The translations under genes were made by a program, and so were the position numbers. The notes beneath the pieces were generated by a model that was not told the DNA's origin, searched no databases, and saw only the letters and a list, made by a program, of their open reading frames with translations. From JAGGSN01 sp965603725 (lineage in GTDB: Bacteria > Zixibacteria > MSB-5A5 > UBA10806 > 4484-95), in NCBI GenBank assembly GCA_965603725.1, contig CBFDEC010000013.1:1-64000 (forward strand): 64,000 nucleotides of DNA, given 5' to 3'. Position 1 is the first letter of the stretch, and each line of letters begins with the position of its first letter. Positions 8,377 to 17,040 of this stretch are shown piece after piece.

Positions 8377-9363
8377 TCACCAGACCAGATCAACTTTACG
8401 TCCGCAATCCGGGCATTTTTCAAACTTTTCCTCGGGAAGCTCGATAAAATAGCCGTCTCTTCTTATCCACACCCGTCCGCAATCGGGACATTTGGTATCC
8501 GAATTATTAATATAATTCCCCGGGTAAACATAGGCAAGTCTTCGACGGGCGATTTCGGTCGCCCTCTGCAAAACAGAAACCTGAGTAGCTGGCAAGCTGT
8601 ATTTGTAATTGGGAAAATATCTCGAAATATGCAGCGGTATAGATGAATCGATCCCGACAATAATATCGACCAGTTTGTTGATATCCTCCTCACTGTCGTT
8701 TTCTCCGGGTATCAGCAGGTTGGTCAGCTCAACCAGGATATTAAATTCATGGGCAATTTTTATTGTCCTTAAAACGTCATCGAGGTTGCCCTTGCATATT
8801 TTTTTGTAGAATTCTTTCGATGCTGATTTCAGATCAAAATTAACTGCATCAACATACTTAAACAATTCCCGCGCCGGTTCTTCGTTTATATAGCCGTTGC
8901 TGACCAGAACTACTTTCAAGCCTTTTTCCTTTAACAGCACCGCACAATCATAAACATATTCATACCATACTAAAGGTTCGGTATAGGTAAAAGCTACCCC
9001 TATTGACCCCCTTTGATCGGCTAAAGATAAAAGTTTCTCGGGGGAACAATATTCAGTCGGCGCCTTTTCCTGGGAAATATTCCAGTTTTGACAGAATGGA
9101 CACTGGAAATTACAGCCATTGGGGCCTGTTGATAAAATCGGCTCTCCCGGATAGAAATGGTATAGCGGCTTTTTCTCAATTGGGTCAATAGTCAGGGAGA
9201 CTAACTGACCGTAAGCCTCGGCAATAAGTTCGCCATCGACATTCTTTCGCAGCGTACAAATACCATACTCACCGGGTTTGATGCCGCATTCTGTCGGACA
9301 CAGCCTGCATTTGACACGCCTGTCCGGGAGTTTGTCATAATATCTTGCTTGGACTTTTTTCAT
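8377..9363 (-). CDS. AmrS-type radical SAM enzyme (cytosolic paralog)
   Basis: About 328 residues from the ATG at 9363; an upstream TTG at 9378 has a purine-rich AGGAGG very close and cannot be excluded. N-terminal Cys motif CRLCPTEC, then the radical SAM triad CNFQCPFC near 95 that ligates [4Fe-4S], and a C-terminal zinc-ribbon CPDCGR...CPDCGRK. This architecture is the AmmeMemoRadiSam radical SAM protein, related to pyruvate formate-lyase activases. No Memo or AMMECR1 gene is in the window. The 5' end overlaps the preceding glycosyltransferase. A Tat-signalled paralog is at 39337-40464. Confidence 0.82.
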   Translation of the reverse strand: MKKVQARYYDKLPDRRVKCRLCPTECGIKPGEYGICTLRKNVDGELIAEAYGQLVSLTIDPIEKKPLYHFYPGEPILSTGPNGCNFQCPFCQNWNISQEKAPTEYCSPEKLLSLADQRGSIGVAFTYTEPLVWYEYVYDCAVLLKEKGLKVVLVSNGYINEEPARELFKYVDAVNFDLKSASKEFYKKICKGNLDDVLRTIKIAHEFNILVELTNLLIPGENDSEEDINKLVDIIVGIDSSIPLHISRYFPNYKYSLPATQVSVLQRATEIARRRLAYVYPGNYINNSDTKCPDCGRVWIRRDGYFIELPEEKFEKCPDCGRKVDLVW

Positions 9364-10345
9364 AAAGGACTGAATCAACTTCCTCCTTAATCCGTTGTGG
9401 GCTTATCTTTTCAAAACAGTATTTCTGAATCATCCGACATTTTTTCTCACCATGCAGACTGCATGGAGAACACTCGACGTTATCACAGATAACGCGATCT
9501 TTATCGCCAAGGGGCGCAAAACCAAGCGATGGATGAGTCGGTCCGAAGATTGCCACTACCGGCGCCGACAACGACACGGCTAAATGCATCAGACCCGAAT
9601 CATTGGTTACAATCAGATCGCACTTAGACATTAATCCGGCTACCAGGTCAATTTTGAGATTATGGGCGGCGACCAGTTTTTCCGATGAAATATTGAGGTT
9701 AGAATCGAATTCATCACTCGAACCGCTGAAGACAATGATGTTTTTGTCGCCGTCATCAATAAGTAATTCAGCAAGTTCCCGGTATTTCAACCATCGTTTT
9801 TCATAATGTTTTGAGCCCGGACACAAGCCGATAATTTTCCCGGAGAAACCGGTATTATTAACAAAGTCTTCGCCGTATTTAACGATATCCTCTTCAAGTT
9901 CAACACGGGGACGCCGGGATATCGGTTTTACTTTCAGCCTTTTCAGCGCCACTAAGTAAGCATCAACAGTGTGACCAATATTAAACTTCAGTTTAGGCCG
10001 TCTTATTATAAGTTCCCGCCGCAGTCTTCTTTTGGGATAGCTTACTACGGTTTTAGGATTGATTCCGACAGTAAAAATAAGGCTTCGAGGGTTTTTCTGA
10101 AGGTCGATTACTGTATCATATTTCCGTTTTTTCAGTTCTTTCAATAAAAGACGCATATTTCCATCAAAAGCATAAGCTGTATCAACCGCTGGAAATTGAT
10201 CAAAAATAGGCGCGTATTCAGCGCGGGTTACAAAATCAACAACCGTATCGGAATCGTTTTGCTTTATTGCCGATGCCACCGGCAACGACAGAATAACATC
10301 CCCCAAAGAACTGAAGCGTATTATTAAGACTTTTTTTCTTTTCAT
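9335..10345 (-). CDS. glycosyltransferase family 9 (ADP-heptose:LPS heptosyltransferase-like)
   Basis: 336 residues from the ATG at 10345, which overlaps the uppP stop as ATGA; the longer in-frame version has no support. N-terminus KVLIIRFSSLGDVILSLP is the GT9 signature, with the C-terminal CPGSKHYEKRW and TNDSGLMHLAVSLSAPVVAIFGPTHP that bind the nucleotide sugar. GT9 enzymes add heptose to the LPS inner core on the cytoplasmic face of the inner membrane. Context with UppP, MsbA and O-antigen ligase-like genes supports an envelope role; donor sugar cannot be read. Confidence 0.86.
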   Translation of the reverse strand: MKRKKVLIIRFSSLGDVILSLPVASAIKQNDSDTVVDFVTRAEYAPIFDQFPAVDTAYAFDGNMRLLLKELKKRKYDTVIDLQKNPRSLIFTVGINPKTVVSYPKRRLRRELIIRRPKLKFNIGHTVDAYLVALKRLKVKPISRRPRVELEEDIVKYGEDFVNNTGFSGKIIGLCPGSKHYEKRWLKYRELAELLIDDGDKNIIVFSGSSDEFDSNLNISSEKLVAAHNLKIDLVAGLMSKCDLIVTNDSGLMHLAVSLSAPVVAIFGPTHPSLGFAPLGDKDRVICDNVECSPCSLHGEKKCRMIQKYCFEKISPQRIKEEVDSVLYEKSPSKIL

Positions 10346-11130
10346 AGGAAAATCAGCCCCATTGTTCCAATAAACAGGCAATATAATCCAAAATAAAAAA
10401 ACTGGCCTTTTTTAATTATACGCAATAACCAGGCAATTGAGAGGTAGCCGACAATGAAAGCGGTAACTGCCCCTGCCATGTAGATACCCAGTTCCGATAA
10501 ATTAATAGGAGACGATGCAAACTGCAGTGATTTTAATAAATTTACTCCGAAAACCGCCGGCAATGACAGTAAAAATGAAAACTCGGCCGCCTCGGCAGGA
10601 GAGACTTTTAAAAACAGACCGATGGAAATTGTCGCTCCCGATCTCGATATGCCCGGCATTAGAGCGGTTGATTGAGCCAAACCAATAATGAAACCAGATT
10701 TAAAACCTATCGACTTTTGCCCGCGCTTGACCAGATGCGTTGACAGAAGCAGAAAAGCAGTAACTAACAACATCGATGACACTATCTTTCCTGATCCGAA
10801 AGCTCTTTCGATAAAATCCTCAAAAGCTAAACCAATCACAGCCGCGGGGATAGTTCCCAGAATGATAATAGCGGATAGCCTCAATGACGGCAGCTTTTCT
10901 TCTGTATACGGCGGAAACAAACTAATGATTAGCCTGGCAATTTTTTTCCTGAAATATATTAAAACGGAACACATCGTAGCAAAGTGTACCAGCGCCTCGA
11001 ACACAAGCCCCGTTGATACGTTACTGCCGAGTATTTTTCCCGCCAGCGCCAGATGCCCTGAACTGGAAATCGGCAGAAATTCTGTGGCGCCCTGTAGGGC
11101 TCCGAGTATTACGCTGGTAAGCAGGTCCAA
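10342..11130 (-). CDS. uppP: undecaprenyl-diphosphatase UppP/BacA
   Basis: 262 residues, about eight membrane segments. The catalytic block GALQGATEFLPISSSGHLAL at residues 9-28 and the second conserved loop PGISRSGATI near 160 are diagnostic. Dephosphorylates undecaprenyl diphosphate to recycle the lipid carrier for peptidoglycan and O-antigen. Coupled by ATGA to the downstream GT9 gene. Confidence 0.95.
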   Translation of the reverse strand: MDLLTSVILGALQGATEFLPISSSGHLALAGKILGSNVSTGLVFEALVHFATMCSVLIYFRKKIARLIISLFPPYTEEKLPSLRLSAIIILGTIPAAVIGLAFEDFIERAFGSGKIVSSMLLVTAFLLLSTHLVKRGQKSIGFKSGFIIGLAQSTALMPGISRSGATISIGLFLKVSPAEAAEFSFLLSLPAVFGVNLLKSLQFASSPINLSELGIYMAGAVTAFIVGYLSIAWLLRIIKKGQFFYFGLYCLFIGTMGLIFL

Positions 11131-11132
11131 GA

Positions 11133-11771
11133 TTAAAAGTTGAACGCTATTCCAATAATAAAACCGAAATCATCATCGAATTGTAATTCACCCGAAACCA
11201 GCGTTTTCTTATTCAATTCAAAGCTTGCGCCGGCATTAAAACCTAAGTTGGTTTCGCTTTTTGAAAGATACTTATCCCAGCGAAGGATTAGCCGTCCATA
11301 GGGCCAGAGATCAGTATCCTCTTTCAAACTAATATTATGCGAGCCAACCAGGAAACAACCAAAAGAATACTTGTTGGCATCTTCAGCCCGAACCAATTCG
11401 AGCAGCCCGCCTGCCGATAGGTCTAACGGATCTTCAATCCTGATCTCCATTAACTGGTATCTGAAGTCACTGGCCAGGACAAAGCCGTTACCATTTTTAT
11501 CGAAATCTATAAAACCGAGTCTGAATGAAACATCAGAATAGCCGCCAATGCCATAACGTAAACCGCTCACCAAACCAAGAGCATCATCATATATGCCTAT
11601 ATAACATAGCCCCTGTGATTTGCCCTGAAAAACAGTTTCGGCCGGGCTTACCTGGGCTGAATACAAACCAATCATCGATTGAGCCATTACCGATTTGCCC
11701 ATCACTGATGAGCTCAATAAAACAGCGAAAGCTATAATGAAGCTTTTAAGTTTCAACATCATTCCTTTCAT
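11133..11771 (-). CDS. predicted outer-membrane beta-barrel protein
   Basis: 212 residues with a signal peptide (hydrophobic stretch about 10-26, cleavage likely after VMAQS) followed by alternating Gly/aromatic beta strands and a C-terminal Phe (IGIAFNF), the usual last residue of an outer-membrane barrel. Start is ambiguous among ATGs at 11771, 11762 and 11759. No enzyme motif. Two bp from uppP and 10 bp from the next barrel-like gene, so the three are likely one transcript. Confidence 0.6.
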   Translation of the reverse strand: MKGMMLKLKSFIIAFAVLLSSSVMGKSVMAQSMIGLYSAQVSPAETVFQGKSQGLCYIGIYDDALGLVSGLRYGIGGYSDVSFRLGFIDFDKNGNGFVLASDFRYQLMEIRIEDPLDLSAGGLLELVRAEDANKYSFGCFLVGSHNISLKEDTDLWPYGRLILRWDKYLSKSETNLGFNAGASFELNKKTLVSGELQFDDDFGFIIGIAFNF

Positions 11772-11781
11772 TAAAAAGAAT

Positions 11782-12381
11782 TTAAATATTTAAAGATATT
11801 CCCGCTAATAGCATAAAATATTTCGTGGATTCGCCGCTGGTGGAAATGATATTGTAACGTCCCTCGATAAAAGGCGCAAACGGAAAGACCGGGAAACTTG
11901 CATCCACGCCGCCGCCAAAATGGAAACCGAATTTCGATTCATCTTCAACAGGCAAGGGTACTTCAACGTCGGTGTCTTTGTCTTTGAGAGTATAAACGAT
12001 CGCATGCATTCCACCGCCGATGCATAAATAGGGCTTTATTATTGGCGTTACGTCAAACTTCTTCTTAACTGAGGCGCCAAAACTCAAATCGTGGACTTTG
12101 AAGCTGTAATCAGTAGTCATATCCGTTGACTTCCAGGCATAATCGCCAAAAATAGTAAAGTCCAGTACAGGCAGAGTTCCGATGTTCACATGAGCGCCAA
12201 TAACCGTCAAATTATCCTCGAAAGCAATGACTAACGTATCGACAGCGCCTATTGGTACAACCTCGTCAAAACTGTAATTCATGCCTAGGCCGCCATGAAG
12301 CCCAAACCCCAGGCCGGTGATAGCGGATGCAGGTAATGTAAAACAACATACCATTACTGCCGCCAGAATTAATCTTTTCAT
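11782..12381 (-). CDS. predicted outer-membrane beta-barrel protein with signal peptide
   Basis: 199 residues. Clear type I signal (MKRLILAAVMVCCFTLPASA), then Gly-rich strands (GLGFGLHGGLGMNYSF; KFGFHFGGGVDASF) and a terminal ISLNI, consistent with an eight-stranded barrel of the OmpW/porin-like type. Function unknown. It starts 1 bp after the pgeF stop and its ATG is preceded by AGGAGGAA. Confidence 0.62.
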   Translation of the reverse strand: MKRLILAAVMVCCFTLPASAITGLGFGLHGGLGMNYSFDEVVPIGAVDTLVIAFEDNLTVIGAHVNIGTLPVLDFTIFGDYAWKSTDMTTDYSFKVHDLSFGASVKKKFDVTPIIKPYLCIGGGMHAIVYTLKDKDTDVEVPLPVEDESKFGFHFGGGVDASFPVFPFAPFIEGRYNIISTSGESTKYFMLLAGISLNI

Positions 12382-12382
12382 T

Positions 12383-13102
12383 TTACCTTCCTCCTGTGTA
12401 AATATAACTTATCATTTGTTTAAACTTTTTTCCTTCCCGCCTGTATGAATGAAAATTCTCATTATCACACACCGTACAAGCATCGATTTTCAATATATAT
12501 TCTATCCCAAATCGAGTTAGTTCGTCAACAATAAAACCCATCAAATCAATAAAGAATTTATTTTCTTTTTGCTGACGATATTTATTATCGAAAAGCAGGG
12601 CGACTTCAGGCGATACCTTAAAACAGCATTGACCGATTCCCGGACCGATTACCGCTTTAGCATTTTTTATATTAAATTCCGAAGCTTCTCTGAAAAAGTT
12701 CTCTACAATGCCGGCTAAACAGCCGCGCCAGCCGATATGTAAAAGCCCGACAGTTTCGCCATCATATAAAAATACAGGCATACAATCAGCGGTTCTAATT
12801 GTTAAGATATCACGAGGAGATGACGTGAATACGCCATCGGCAGGTCCGGCATTTACATTATCTGCCTTAACAATCTCGGCTGTATGCTTTTGATTAGGCT
12901 CTATCAAATGCAAATTGCCAGAGGCTTTGTCATGGTTTGCCAATTTATATATCCCGGGGATTGTCTTGATAAAACTTTTCAGTTCCGCCTGAGAAAATTC
13001 TTCATTTTTCAAAATTGTTCCACAGGGGGTGTTCACGAAATCGGAAAAGTCAAGATATTTGACGCCATCAGGGGAGGTTTTATAGCCAAAATACTTACTC
13101 AT
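12383..13102 (-). CDS. pgeF: peptidoglycan editing factor / purine nucleoside phosphorylase YfiH family
   Basis: 239 residues, full length for the DUF152/YfiH (laccase-domain) family. Conserved segments: RTADCMPVFL (metal Cys), GLLHIGWRGCLAGIV (metal His), GPGIGQCCFKV and CTVCDNENFHSYRREG near the C-terminus. Family members act on adenosine and related nucleosides or keep L-Ala at the first peptidoglycan position. The start overlaps the Rel/Spo stop by 8 bp. Confidence 0.9.
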   Translation of the reverse strand: MSKYFGYKTSPDGVKYLDFSDFVNTPCGTILKNEEFSQAELKSFIKTIPGIYKLANHDKASGNLHLIEPNQKHTAEIVKADNVNAGPADGVFTSSPRDILTIRTADCMPVFLYDGETVGLLHIGWRGCLAGIVENFFREASEFNIKNAKAVIGPGIGQCCFKVSPEVALLFDNKYRQQKENKFFIDLMGFIVDELTRFGIEYILKIDACTVCDNENFHSYRREGKKFKQMISYIYTGGR

Positions 13103-15257
13103 CGAGCGCAGCGCCTTTTGTTCGCTGAACTGAAATAACTCCGCTGATTTTTTTGATATTATCTATCGCCTTTCTTAGCTGGGCAAGGTTTGACAGTTCT
13201 AATACAAAATAACCCATAGTTGTTCTATTTGCTGACAGGCTGCTGTTGGTTTTGATTTCCGCGCCCCTAACATTAATATCAGCCTCCGAGATAACGTCGG
13301 TGATTTCTCTTAGAATATTCTTACGGTCCTCTACAACAGTCTCAAGCTGGATGAAGAAGTTTTGTCCCTTTTTGACATCCCATTCCACTTCTATTTTCCT
13401 GTCGGGTTCAGCTATTGCCACTGCGTTCGGGCAATCGCGGTTATGAATAGTGATACCCCGGCCCCGCGTAATAAAACCGATAATGTTTTCACCGGGAAGC
13501 GGTTGACAGCATTTACCAAAGCGGAACATCAGGTTGTCTGCTCCTTTAACTTTTATTCCACCGGGTTGACGACGTGCGTGACCTTTAAATTTTTCGAGGA
13601 TGGAAACTTCTTTCTTCGCTTTCACAGGTTCCAGGCGGTTGATTATGGAAGTTAATGAAATCGCTCCGGAGCTGAGACGAGCCATCATCAAATCGATATC
13701 TGAAAAGCCAGATTCATTAGCCAGTTCCAGAAGTTCCTGTTCGGAGGGTTTGGTCAGGCGCTGACGTTTGATTTCTTTTTCGAAAATTTCCCAGCCGAGA
13801 GAAACAGCCTGATTATATCCCCGCTGCTGCAGCCAGCTTTTAATCCTGGACTTGGCCCGGCTTGTCCTGACGATTTTCAGCCAGTCGAATGAAGGATGCT
13901 GGTGAGGCGATGTCAGTATTTCGACCGCATCACCGGAATTTAACGCGGTAGTCAATGGCACCAGCTTATTATTTACCCTGGCGCCGGTACAATGGAAACC
14001 GACATCCGAATGTACGGCAAAAGCAAAATCAAGCGGCGTTGCTCCTTTGGGCAAATGTTTCAATTCACCGGCGGGTGTATAAACAAAAATATCGTTGCTG
14101 AAAAGGTCAACTTTGAAATATTCCAGAAACTCCTCCGGGTTGGTCAGTTCTTTCTGCCATTCTAAAATCTCACGGACCCAGGCAAGTCTTTTGTCTGACT
14201 CATCATGTTTACGTTTCCCCTCCTTATAAAGCCAGTGAGCGGCAATACCATATTCGGCGCGATAATGCATGGTCATGGTACGTATCTGGATTTCAACCAT
14301 TCTGCCCCGCGGACCGACCACGGTTGTGTGAAGAGATTGGTACATATTCGATTTCGGATTGCCAATGTAGTCATGAAAACGTTCTGCAACAGGTTTCCAC
14401 GTGCTGTGAATTATTCCCAGAGTATGATAGCAATCCTTTTCAGTTTCCACTATTATTCTGATAGCAAACAGGTCATAAATTTCCTCGAACATGACCTGAC
14501 GTCTCTGCATTTTTCGCCAGATTGAATCCAGATGTTTAGCCCGGCCGGTTATTTCAGATTTGATGCCGTTTTTCTCAAGAGCCTTCTGAAGTGGGTCAGC
14601 AACTTCTTTGATAAATTGTTCTCTCTCTTCAAGGCTGTGTTTGATTTTATTTTCCAGAGCGGTATAAACTTCAGGTTCCAAAACATTAAAAGCAAGATCC
14701 TCAAGTTCCTGTTTAATTTTCCCCATGCCAAAACGGTGGGCTAACGGGGCATAAATTTCCCGTGTCTCCAGGGCTATTTGATGCTTTTTTTCAGATTTTA
14801 ACGGGGCAAGCGTCCTCATGTTGTGAAGGCGGTCGGCTAATTTGATTATTATTATCCTGATATCCTCCGACATCGATAAAAGCATCTGGCGAAAATATTC
14901 AACCTGTTTGATGGTTGTTGATTTGTATGTCAGGCCGGAGAGTTTAGTAAGACCGCTTACCATGTGAGCGATTTCCGAGCTAAAATCCTTCTCGATTTCA
15001 TTTATAGCCACCCGTGTGTCCTCAACAACATCATGAATTAAGCCGGCAGCTATGGTCGCCGAATCCATGTGTTGTTCAGCCAAAATAAAAGCCACCTCAA
15101 GACAGTGTTCGATATAATGATCGCCGGTTTCGCGAAATTGACCCTCGTGGGCACGATCGGAAAACTCGTAAGCTCTTCGAATAAGAGGGATATCGATATT
15201 GGCGTTATACGATTCGATAAAGATAATAAATTGAGCCAGGTTCATTTTCGGCTTCAT
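13095..15257 (-). CDS. bifunctional (p)ppGpp synthetase/hydrolase (Rel/SpoT)
   Basis: 720 residues. Domains: HD hydrolase with HDVVEDT (about 75-82) and RLHNMRTL; synthetase with RIIVET, HDYIGNPKSNMYQSLHTT and EIQIRTMTMH..AEYG..AHW; TGS (DIFVYTPAGELKHLPKGAT); C-terminal zinc-finger-like CCQPLPGE and ACT domain. All catalytic blocks look intact, so the protein should both make and hydrolyse the stringent alarmone. Start: ATG 15257 or TTG 15263; GGAG lies 10 or 4 nt upstream respectively. A 320 bp gap upstream should hold its promoter. Confidence 0.95.
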   Translation of the reverse strand: MKPKMNLAQFIIFIESYNANIDIPLIRRAYEFSDRAHEGQFRETGDHYIEHCLEVAFILAEQHMDSATIAAGLIHDVVEDTRVAINEIEKDFSSEIAHMVSGLTKLSGLTYKSTTIKQVEYFRQMLLSMSEDIRIIIIKLADRLHNMRTLAPLKSEKKHQIALETREIYAPLAHRFGMGKIKQELEDLAFNVLEPEVYTALENKIKHSLEEREQFIKEVADPLQKALEKNGIKSEITGRAKHLDSIWRKMQRRQVMFEEIYDLFAIRIIVETEKDCYHTLGIIHSTWKPVAERFHDYIGNPKSNMYQSLHTTVVGPRGRMVEIQIRTMTMHYRAEYGIAAHWLYKEGKRKHDESDKRLAWVREILEWQKELTNPEEFLEYFKVDLFSNDIFVYTPAGELKHLPKGATPLDFAFAVHSDVGFHCTGARVNNKLVPLTTALNSGDAVEILTSPHQHPSFDWLKIVRTSRAKSRIKSWLQQRGYNQAVSLGWEIFEKEIKRQRLTKPSEQELLELANESGFSDIDLMMARLSSGAISLTSIINRLEPVKAKKEVSILEKFKGHARRQPGGIKVKGADNLMFRFGKCCQPLPGENIIGFITRGRGITIHNRDCPNAVAIAEPDRKIEVEWDVKKGQNFFIQLETVVEDRKNILREITDVISEADINVRGAEIKTNSSLSANRTTMGYFVLELSNLAQLRKAIDNIKKISGVISVQRTKGAALDE

Positions 15258-15263
15258 CGTCAA

Positions 15264-15583
15264 TTTTCTCCGGGCAACATTCAGTTTAACGTTTATTAAA
15301 GCTTATACTTATTATATTAGCAACCATACGTTAAATGTTTCAGCCAACTTCGAATTTAAAAAGCTTCAATATCGAGCCTAATTTAACATCCTCATGTTAT
15401 CTTTTATTATGCATAAGAACAAATTTCAATGATAAATAATCGCCTTTTTCAGCTAAAACATTGCAAAACCTTAACCGGCAATATCGAAACAACTTACCTG
15501 CATTCCTCAATAGTCCCCCGCATTCGGTTTCATTGATTATCGGCTAATTGATCTTTCAAATTTAATATGCCATAATACAATAA
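15264..15583. other. AT-rich intergenic gap, no gene
   Basis: About 320 bp between the O-antigen ligase-like gene and Rel/Spo. I see no ORF with protein-like composition, no strong hairpin and no repeat shared with other gaps. It should contain the Rel/Spo promoter, but no convincing -35/-10 pair stands out. Confidence 0.5.
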
Positions 15584-16726
15584 TCAGATAACTGATAAAC
15601 CTAATAACATCCAGATAAGCATCGAAATAATTTGACCGCTGATCATGTTATCTAAAAATCCAACTAAAATAACGCACAACATTAATAGCAATATCCCCAG
15701 TTGAAATATTTTTTGCTCACTGTCTTTGGTTTTTCTGAACCTTGCCAGCGAATAACGGATTTGGCTGAATAACAACCAGATTAAAATCAATAGAGCAAAT
15801 GGACCGCCATCGAGAAGCGTATCCAGGTACATGTTGTGCCAGTGAGTAATAGTTTTCTTAGATGTCAGTCTCGGTTCAGATTCAACATCGAGCAGAGCCG
15901 GAAAGCTGTTTAGCCCATAACCGAAAAAACCGACCTCATTTACCATAGGCAAACCCAATTCCAGCAAGATTCCACGATTAGATAAAAATTGTTTTTTATT
16001 TGATAAATCGAACCTGTGCTGTATTTCATTAACCGTGGATGGGAATAAAAGGAAAATGGCTAAGATTATTACCGCTATTGCGATTAGCAATCTTCTGTCT
16101 TTTATTATCCCCAGGATAACCACATACAAACCGACAATAAAATATGATGTTCTTGTTAATGTAAACATTACTCCGGCAAACAATGGCATTGACACCATCC
16201 CCAGGAATATTTTCTCAGGCAGCTTTTTAGAATAAACAAGAATCGGTAGAATTATAGCCAGGGCTATTATCAGAAAAAAAGCCAGAGTGTTGCAGCCTGA
16301 AATAATCGACCTGGCTCTCGGATCAATATCTAACATATACTTTATAATGCCGATTCCGGCGGCCAAAACCGCTCCGGTGATAAAAAGCCAGATGACCTTG
16401 CGGCGCCTGTCGGAGGTAACCACAATCGTTGGAATCATAAAATATATCAAAGGCAAAGCTATCTGTTCAAAGGCAGTTCCAAATCTCCCCTGGTATCCGG
16501 AAACCAAAAGCACAATACTTTTATAAATTATCAACGCTGCCAATGGCCAAAACAGAGGATATTTGAGCCATTCACGGCGACGATAGGCTAATGTCTGGGC
16601 AGTCCAGATAATGAGAATGACTACAGCTAAAGTTTCAGCCAGAGCATTGGAGATCATCGGTGTCAGGGCAAATATTAAAAGAAGGTAATAAGCGATATTA
16701 TTAAGGTAAGGGTTGGTCCGTTCCAT
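15584..16726 (-). CDS. O-antigen ligase / Wzy-type polymerase-like membrane protein
   Basis: 380 residues with about ten to twelve hydrophobic segments and one long periplasmic loop (about 240-300) carrying GYGLNSFPALL and THWHNMYLDTLLDGG, the H-N-x-x-L pattern typical of WaaL/Wzy_C proteins. Such proteins transfer or polymerise undecaprenyl-linked glycans in the periplasm. Start supported by GGAGG six nt before ATG. Sits beside MsbA-like and GT genes. Confidence 0.78.
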   Translation of the reverse strand: MERTNPYLNNIAYYLLLIFALTPMISNALAETLAVVILIIWTAQTLAYRRREWLKYPLFWPLAALIIYKSIVLLVSGYQGRFGTAFEQIALPLIYFMIPTIVVTSDRRRKVIWLFITGAVLAAGIGIIKYMLDIDPRARSIISGCNTLAFFLIIALAIILPILVYSKKLPEKIFLGMVSMPLFAGVMFTLTRTSYFIVGLYVVILGIIKDRRLLIAIAVIILAIFLLFPSTVNEIQHRFDLSNKKQFLSNRGILLELGLPMVNEVGFFGYGLNSFPALLDVESEPRLTSKKTITHWHNMYLDTLLDGGPFALLILIWLLFSQIRYSLARFRKTKDSEQKIFQLGILLLMLCVILVGFLDNMISGQIISMLIWMLLGLSVI

Positions 16727-17040
16727 TAACGACCTCCATTAACAGCATCTTTTATTATTACCCGGCTTTCCATATCGCACTATATTATTACATCATAGAC
16801 AGCCTCTTTGGCAAGTATCTTACTTAATTTTTTTTGTTTTTAGCTGGATATTTAATCATTCCCGCTGTAAAAACGAGATAAAAGTAGTGTTATGTCCAAA
16901 AATAATATCACAGTTCCCGTACGTCAGGATGGAAACCCGCCTCAGGCGGACTTCCATCCTGAAGCACAAAAACGTTTAAAATCACATTACATATATTACT
17001 GAATCGACTATAATATTTCTCTGCTTGAATAATGGCTGAA
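16727..17040. other. intergenic gap with one large palindrome
   Basis: About 314 bp. Apart from the palindrome at 16922-16960 (listed separately) no coding or RNA signal is seen. It lies downstream of the MsbA-like gene and upstream of the ligase-like gene. Confidence 0.5.
16922..16960. repeat. imperfect 39 bp palindrome with CCGCCTCAGGCGG core
   Basis: TCAGGATGGAA on the left pairs with TTCCATCCTGA on the right around CCGCCTCAGGCGGA. On the minus strand it follows the MsbA-like gene, but there is no T run, so more likely a member of the intergenic palindrome family than a terminator. The following 'AGCACAAAAAC' is also found after the repeat at 19011-19073. Confidence 0.55.
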